Source: Actinomycetales bacterium Ga0077552 (GTDB taxonomy: Bacteria; Actinomycetota; Actinomycetes; Actinomycetales; Microbacteriaceae). From it: DNA of 11,214 nucleotides. Location: assembly GCA_001464255.1 (NCBI GenBank), contig LNFD01000211.1, forward strand, positions 1-11,214. The letters run 5' to 3'. The first letter of the stretch is position 1. The number at the start of each line of letters is the position of its first letter. The position numbers and the translations under genes are program-made. Shown here one piece after another: positions 7,788-11,214 of this stretch. The notes beneath the pieces were generated by a model. It saw nothing but the letters and a program-made list of their open reading frames with translations, did no database searches and was not told where the DNA came from.

Positions 7788-7793
7788 AGCCTA
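7788..7793 (-). promoter_or_regulatory. Candidate -10 element (TAGGCT) for the DUF885 gene, overlapping the polA stop codon
   Basis: On the minus strand TAGGCT is followed by CGCTGTC (7 nt) and the ATG. Its TAG is the polA stop codon, exactly the arrangement seen at the coaE/uvrB junction. No Shine-Dalgarno or -35 is evident. The alternative is simple read-through from polA. Confidence 0.45.
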
Positions 7794-10427
7794 GTGCGCG
7801 GCCTCGTTCCAGTCGCGGCCCACGCCGACCTGCACGTCGAGCGGCACCGCGAGATCGGCCGCCGACCCCATGCGCGCCCGCACGATGGCCTCGAGGGCCT
7901 CCCGCTCACCCGCCGCGACCTCGAACACGAGCTCGTCGTGCACCTGCAGCAGCAGGCGCGAGCGCAGGCCGTCCCGCGCCATGTCGGCGGCGACGTCGAC
8001 CATCGCGATCTTCATGATGTCGGCGGCCGAGCCCTGGATGGGCGCGTTGAGCGCCTGGCGCTCGGCGTTCTCGCGCAGCACGCGGTTGGGGCTCTTCAAA
8101 TCGGGGAACGGCCGGCGACGACCGAAGATCGTCTCGGTATAGCCGTCAGCCCGCGCCTGCTCGACGACGCTGCGCAGGTAGTCGCGCACGGCGCCGAACC
8201 GCGCGAAGTAGTCGCTCATGAGCTGCTTCGCCTCGGCGGTGTCGATGCGCAGCTGCTTGCTCAGACCGAAGGCGCTCAACCCGTAGGCGAGCCCGTAGCT
8301 CATGGCCTTGACCTTCGTGCGCATCTCGCTCGTGACGTCGGCCGGGTCGACCGCGAAGATGCGAGCGCCGACGAAGCGGTGCAGGTCCTCCCCCGACCGG
8401 AAGGCCTCGATGAGGCCCTCGTCGCCCGAGAGGTGCGCCATGATGCGCATCTCGATCTGCGAGTAGTCGGCCGTCAACAGGCTCTCGAAGCCCTCCCCCG
8501 CGGTGAACGCGGCGCGGATGCGGTGACCGACCTCGGTGCGCACGGGGATGTTCTGCAGGTTCGGGTCGGTCGACGAGATGCGACCCGTCGTCGTGCCCGT
8601 CTGGTCGTACGTCGTGTGGATGCGGCCGTCGGCCGCGATCGCGGTCGTCAGGGTCTCGACGATCTGCCGCAGCTTGGTCGCGTCGCGGTGCTGCAGCAGC
8701 AGGCCGAGGAAGGGGTGCGGATGCGCCTCCTGCAGGTCGGCCAGGGCCGCGGCGTCGGTCGAGTAGCCCGTCTTGGTCGCGCGCGTCTTCGGCATGCCGA
8801 GCTCGTCGAACAGCACCTCCTGCAGCTGCTTCGGCGAGCCGAGGTTCACCTCGCGCCCGATCTCGGCGAACGCCTGCTCGGCGAGCCGCGTCGTCGTCTC
8901 ACCGAGCTCGACGTTGAGCGCGTCGAGGGCCGAGCGATCGACCGCGATGCCCGTGCGCTGCATGAGCGCGAGCACGGGAGCGGTCGGAAGGTCGATCTCG
9001 GCGAGCACGGACGTGCTCGTGCCCGGGAGCGACTCCCGCTGCGCGGCGACGAGCCGGTGCAGGAACCACGCGACCGTCGCGGGGCTGATGCTCTCGGTGT
9101 CGGGGACGAGCTGGTTCGGATCGGCCTGCGGCATGGCCTCGCCGAGCACGTCGTGCACGAGGTCGGCGAGGTCGTACGACTTCGCGCCCGGGCGCTCGAG
9201 CCACGCGGCGAGCCGGGAATCCCACACCACCCCGTCGAGGGAGATATCGAGCCCTGCGAGCACGCTCGCGGCCGATTTGGCGTCGGCGAGGAGCTTGGGG
9301 CTGTCGCCCGACAGCCAGGCTTCGAGGGCGGCGTAGTCGGGCCGGTGCGCGGCCCAGTTGACCTGCACGGTCTCGGTCGCGGTGGCGAGCCCGAAGGCGG
9401 CGAGCTGGCCGTGCGGAGCATCCACGATGAGGGCGACCTCGGCCCCCGCGGTCGACGCGAGCCACTTCGCGAGCTCTTCGTCGACGAGCGTGCGCACGGT
9501 CGGCAGGTCGGTGCGCGGTGCGGCCTCCTCGGCCGCGCCCATGTCGGTCTTGAGCACGCGCTCGGTGAGCGAGCGGAACTGCAGGCGCTCGAAGACCTGC
9601 TTGACCGCCGGGACGTCCATGGGCCGGCGATCGAGGTCGTGCGCGCGCAAGGGCAGCTCGAGGTCGGTCACGAGGCGGTTGAGGCGCCGGTTGCGCTCGG
9701 CGCGGTCGCGCTGCTCGCGCAGGTTCGCGCCGACCACTCCCCCGATCTCGTCGATGTGCTCGAAGATGCCCTCGAGCGACCCGTACTGGGTGATCCACTT
9801 CACGGCGGTCTTCTCGCCGACCTTGTCGACACCGGGCAGGTTGTCGCTCGTCTCGCCGACGAGCGCGGCGATCTCGGGGTACTGCTCGGGGTTGATGCCA
9901 TAGCGCTCGCGCACGGCGTCGGGGTCGTAGCGCTTGAGCTCGGAGACGCCGCGAGCGTTCGGATAGAGCAGCGTCACGTCGTCGGTGACGAGCTGGATCG
10001 TGTCGCGGTCGCCGGAAACGACGAGCACGCGGAAGCCCTCGGCTGCCGCCTGCGTCGCGAGCGTCGCGAGGATGTCGTCGGCCTCGTAGTCCTCCTTCGT
10101 GATCGTGGGGATGCTCATCGCCGCGAGCGCCTCCTGCAGCAGCGGCACTTGCCCCACGAACTCCGGAGGCGTTTCTCCGCGCGTGCCCTTGTACTCGGGG
10201 TACTCGCGCGTGCGGAACGAATAGCGCGAGATGTCGAAGGCGACGCCGACGTGCGTGGGCTTCTCCTTCGAGAGGAGGCTCAGGAACATCGACAGGAAGC
10301 CGTGGATGGCGTTCGTGTGCTGGCCGTCACGCGTGACGAAGCTGTCGATCGGCAGGGCGTAGAAGGCCCGGAACGCCAGCGAGTGGCCGTCGACGAGCAG
10401 GAGGGTAGGCTTTGCGGAGTCCGTCAC
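7791..10427 (-). CDS. polA: DNA polymerase I
   Basis: PolA fills excision gaps and removes RNA primers. At 878 aa it has the full three-part layout. The 5'-nuclease (about 1-290) shows D13 in LLLVDGHSLAFRAFYA, EADD at 115-118, SGDRD at 139-143 and GETSDNLPGV at 191-200. The middle 3'-5' exonuclease domain (about 305-480) has lost the acidic metal ligands: VALIVDAPHG stands where a D-x-E motif should be. Proofreading is therefore probably absent, as in other actinomycetes and Taq. The polymerase domain has motif A ADYSQIEMR (653-661), O-helix/motif B R703, K707 and Y711 (KAMSYGLAYG), and motif C QVHDE (828-832). Y711 occupies the position of Taq F667. The GTG start at 10425-10427 follows TAGGCT by 6 nt with no Shine-Dalgarno. 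The DUF885 gene starts 10 nt after the stop, and the thioesterase gene is divergent. Confidence 0.98.
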   Translation of the reverse strand: MTDSAKPTLLLVDGHSLAFRAFYALPIDSFVTRDGQHTNAIHGFLSMFLSLLSKEKPTHVGVAFDISRYSFRTREYPEYKGTRGETPPEFVGQVPLLQEALAAMSIPTITKEDYEADDILATLATQAAAEGFRVLVVSGDRDTIQLVTDDVTLLYPNARGVSELKRYDPDAVRERYGINPEQYPEIAALVGETSDNLPGVDKVGEKTAVKWITQYGSLEGIFEHIDEIGGVVGANLREQRDRAERNRRLNRLVTDLELPLRAHDLDRRPMDVPAVKQVFERLQFRSLTERVLKTDMGAAEEAAPRTDLPTVRTLVDEELAKWLASTAGAEVALIVDAPHGQLAAFGLATATETVQVNWAAHRPDYAALEAWLSGDSPKLLADAKSAASVLAGLDISLDGVVWDSRLAAWLERPGAKSYDLADLVHDVLGEAMPQADPNQLVPDTESISPATVAWFLHRLVAAQRESLPGTSTSVLAEIDLPTAPVLALMQRTGIAVDRSALDALNVELGETTTRLAEQAFAEIGREVNLGSPKQLQEVLFDELGMPKTRATKTGYSTDAAALADLQEAHPHPFLGLLLQHRDATKLRQIVETLTTAIAADGRIHTTYDQTGTTTGRISSTDPNLQNIPVRTEVGHRIRAAFTAGEGFESLLTADYSQIEMRIMAHLSGDEGLIEAFRSGEDLHRFVGARIFAVDPADVTSEMRTKVKAMSYGLAYGLSAFGLSKQLRIDTAEAKQLMSDYFARFGAVRDYLRSVVEQARADGYTETIFGRRRPFPDLKSPNRVLRENAERQALNAPIQGSAADIMKIAMVDVAADMARDGLRSRLLLQVHDELVFEVAAGEREALEAIVRARMGSAADLAVPLDVQVGVGRDWNEAAH

Positions 10428-10433
10428 GGGGCC

Positions 10434-10439
10434 AGCCTA
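10434..10439 (-). promoter_or_regulatory. Candidate -10 element (TAGGCT) for leaderless polA
   Basis: On the minus strand TAGGCT is followed by GGCCCC (6 nt) and the polA GTG. The 68-nt gap to the divergent thioesterase gene must hold the polA promoter, and no Shine-Dalgarno precedes the GTG, so a leaderless start fits well. No -35 is recognisable. Confidence 0.6.
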
Positions 10440-10486
10440 GCGAGGCGCCCCGACCCGCTCCCGGGCGTTGCCCGCCCGGCCTCGTC

Positions 10487-10490
10487 GAGG
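10487..10490 (+). promoter_or_regulatory. Ribosome binding site GAGG for the thioesterase gene
   Basis: GAGG lies 5 nt before ATG 10496 and favours this start over upstream in-frame codons. Confidence 0.6.
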
Positions 10491-10495
10491 ATGCC

Positions 10496-10921
10496 ATGAC
10501 CCTGCTGCCCCCCGACCTCGATCCCGAACTCGTCGAGCGGCTCGTCGGCACCGGCGGCGGCGCGCTGTGCCGTCGCATGGGCATCGAGTTCCTCGAGCTC
10601 TCGGCCGAGCGGTCGGTCGCCACGATGCCCGTCGAGGGCAACACGCAGGTTATCGGCCTGCTGCACGGCGGAGCGCACGTCGTGCTCGCCGAGAGCCTGG
10701 GGTCGATCTCCTCGGCGATCCACGCCGGGCCCGGCCGCTACGCGGTCGGCATCGAGATCAACGCGACGCACAGCCGCTCGATCACCGAGGGGCTCGTCAC
10801 GGGTACGTGCACCGCACTCGTGCTCGGGCGCACGCTCGCGACCCACGAGATCGTCATGACCGACGAGGCCGGTCGCCGGCTGTCGACGGTGCGCATGACG
10901 AACATGCTGCGCGACCGCTGA
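10496..10921 (+). CDS. Hotdog-fold acyl-CoA thioesterase, MenI/YdiI-like
   Basis: This 141-aa protein is a single hotdog domain of the PaaI/YdiI thioesterase type, hydrolysing acyl- or aroyl-CoA to free acid and CoA. The catalytic loop is GLLHGGAHVVLAESLGSIS (about residues 54-72), with the glutamate of LAES as the expected catalytic residue. It is followed by VGIEINATHSRSITEG, which closely parallels E. coli YdiI as I recall it. YdiI (MenI) acts on 1,4-dihydroxy-2-naphthoyl-CoA in menaquinone synthesis, and actinomycetes use menaquinone, so that role is plausible. However, no men genes are adjacent, and this family also acts on other CoA esters. ATG 10496 is set by GAGG at 10487-10490 with 5-nt spacing; the longer open frame from 10412 adds non-family sequence. 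It is divergent from polA and converges on the ANTAR gene with a 15-nt gap. Confidence 0.9.
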   Translation: MTLLPPDLDPELVERLVGTGGGALCRRMGIEFLELSAERSVATMPVEGNTQVIGLLHGGAHVVLAESLGSISSAIHAGPGRYAVGIEINATHSRSITEGLVTGTCTALVLGRTLATHEIVMTDEAGRRLSTVRMTNMLRDR

Positions 10922-10936
10922 CCCTCGGCCCGCGGG

Positions 10937-11214
10937 CTACTCCCCCGCGTCGGCGCTGACGTCGGTGGGGGCGGATGCCTTCTTGGGGGCATCCTTCTTG
11001 GCGCCCAGCTGGTCGATGATCGCCTGCGCGACCGCTTGCATGGTCGTGCGGCGGTCCATCGACGCCTTCTGGATCCAGCGGAACGCCTCGGGCTCGGTGA
11101 GCCCCATGCGCTCGTTGAGCAAGCCCTTCGCGCGGTCGACGAGCTTGCGGGTCTCGAAGCGCTCGACGAGGTCGGCGACCTCGGCCTCGAGCGTGAGGAT
11201 CTGCTGGTAGCGGC
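10937..11214 (-). CDS. ANTAR-domain response regulator, PdtaR-like (C-terminal part, cut by window edge)
   Basis: About 91 C-terminal residues are visible; the start and the expected receiver domain lie beyond position 11214. A short coiled-coil-like stretch (LTLEAEVADLVERFETRKLV) leads into an ANTAR RNA-binding domain with the conserved pattern RAKGLLNERMGLTEPEAFRW followed by IQKASMDRRTTMQAVAQAII. ANTAR proteins bind paired hexaloop RNA hairpins and prevent transcription termination, usually under control of a sensor kinase. The match to M. tuberculosis PdtaR (Rv1626), including AMDRRTTM-type residues, and the gene order toward polA support this call. A Lys/Ala/Asp-rich tail of about 20 residues follows the domain and ends at TAG (10937-10939). 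It converges with the thioesterase gene. The visible ATG and TTG codons inside the domain are not the real start, because the frame is open to the window edge. Confidence 0.9.
   Translation of the reverse strand, partial: RYQQILTLEAEVADLVERFETRKLVDRAKGLLNERMGLTEPEAFRWIQKASMDRRTTMQAVAQAIIDQLGAKKDAPKKASAPTDVSADAGE

Noticed and set aside
7781..7909. A 43-residue N-terminal extension of the DUF885 protein into polA
   Set aside because: It is Arg/Ser-rich shadow of the polA 3' end. The ATG at 7780 gives the expected family length.
5936..8017. A 693-codon plus-strand open frame over the DUF885 gene
   Set aside because: It is a low-complexity shadow with no recognisable motif. It spans the rpsA leader, the DUF885 gene and the end of polA, which no real gene would be expected to do.
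7689..10499. A 936-codon open frame on the plus strand opposite polA
   Set aside because: It is antisense shadow from GC-rich codon bias. Its translation is Arg/Val/Leu/Asp-rich with no domain, and polA is unmistakable on the other strand.
10928..10937. The palindrome GCCCGCGGGC between the thioesterase and ANTAR genes as a terminator
   Set aside because: It has no loop and only 5 bp per arm, with no T-run, so it is likely chance in GC-rich sequence.

Overview
This is a GC-rich window from an actinomycete chromosome. The core gene order, read along the minus strand, is ANTAR regulator (pdtaR-like) - polA - rpsA - coaE - uvrB - uvrA. From memory, Mycobacterium tuberculosis has the same collinear series (Rv1626, Rv1629, Rv1630, Rv1631, Rv1633, Rv1638), which supports an Actinomycetota origin. 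The codon style, the stand-alone CoaE and the tail of RpsA make me favour Micrococcales, probably Microbacteriaceae; that finer placement is inference. The region is stable housekeeping DNA. I see no mobile element, CRISPR array, tRNA, rRNA or prophage gene, and no stretch over 300 bases without a gene.

Layout. Positions 1-983 (minus) hold the N-terminal third of UvrA, cut by the window edge. Positions 1031-3112 (minus) are UvrB and 3122-3757 (minus) CoaE. From 3831 to 4404 (plus) lies a small membrane protein of the DUF4126 family whose reading frame is broken near 4090. A hairpin at 4441-4476 separates it from convergent rpsA (4497-5948, minus). A DUF885 metallopeptidase-like gene follows (6101-7780, minus), then polA (7791-10427, minus). 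Divergent from polA is a hotdog acyl-CoA thioesterase of the MenI/YdiI type (10496-10921, plus). The right edge holds the C-terminal part of an ANTAR-domain response regulator (10937-11214, minus).

How the genes fit together. UvrA and UvrB recognise DNA damage in nucleotide excision repair, and PolA fills the resulting gap, so three repair genes lie in one co-directional block. CoaE (last step of CoA synthesis) and RpsA (translation) are housekeeping neighbours. The DUF885, DUF4126 and thioesterase genes are interspersed, and the last two are on the opposite strand.

The two signals most worth a second look are these. First, DUF4126 is frameshifted. Second, the -10-like hexamer TAGGCT sits 6-7 nt before the start codons of coaE, uvrB, the DUF885 gene and polA, with TAGAAT before uvrA. 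This pattern fits leaderless transcription, and in two cases the TAG of the hexamer is also the stop codon of the preceding gene. I did not find an undescribed multi-gene system, and the sequence gives no honest basis for claiming one.
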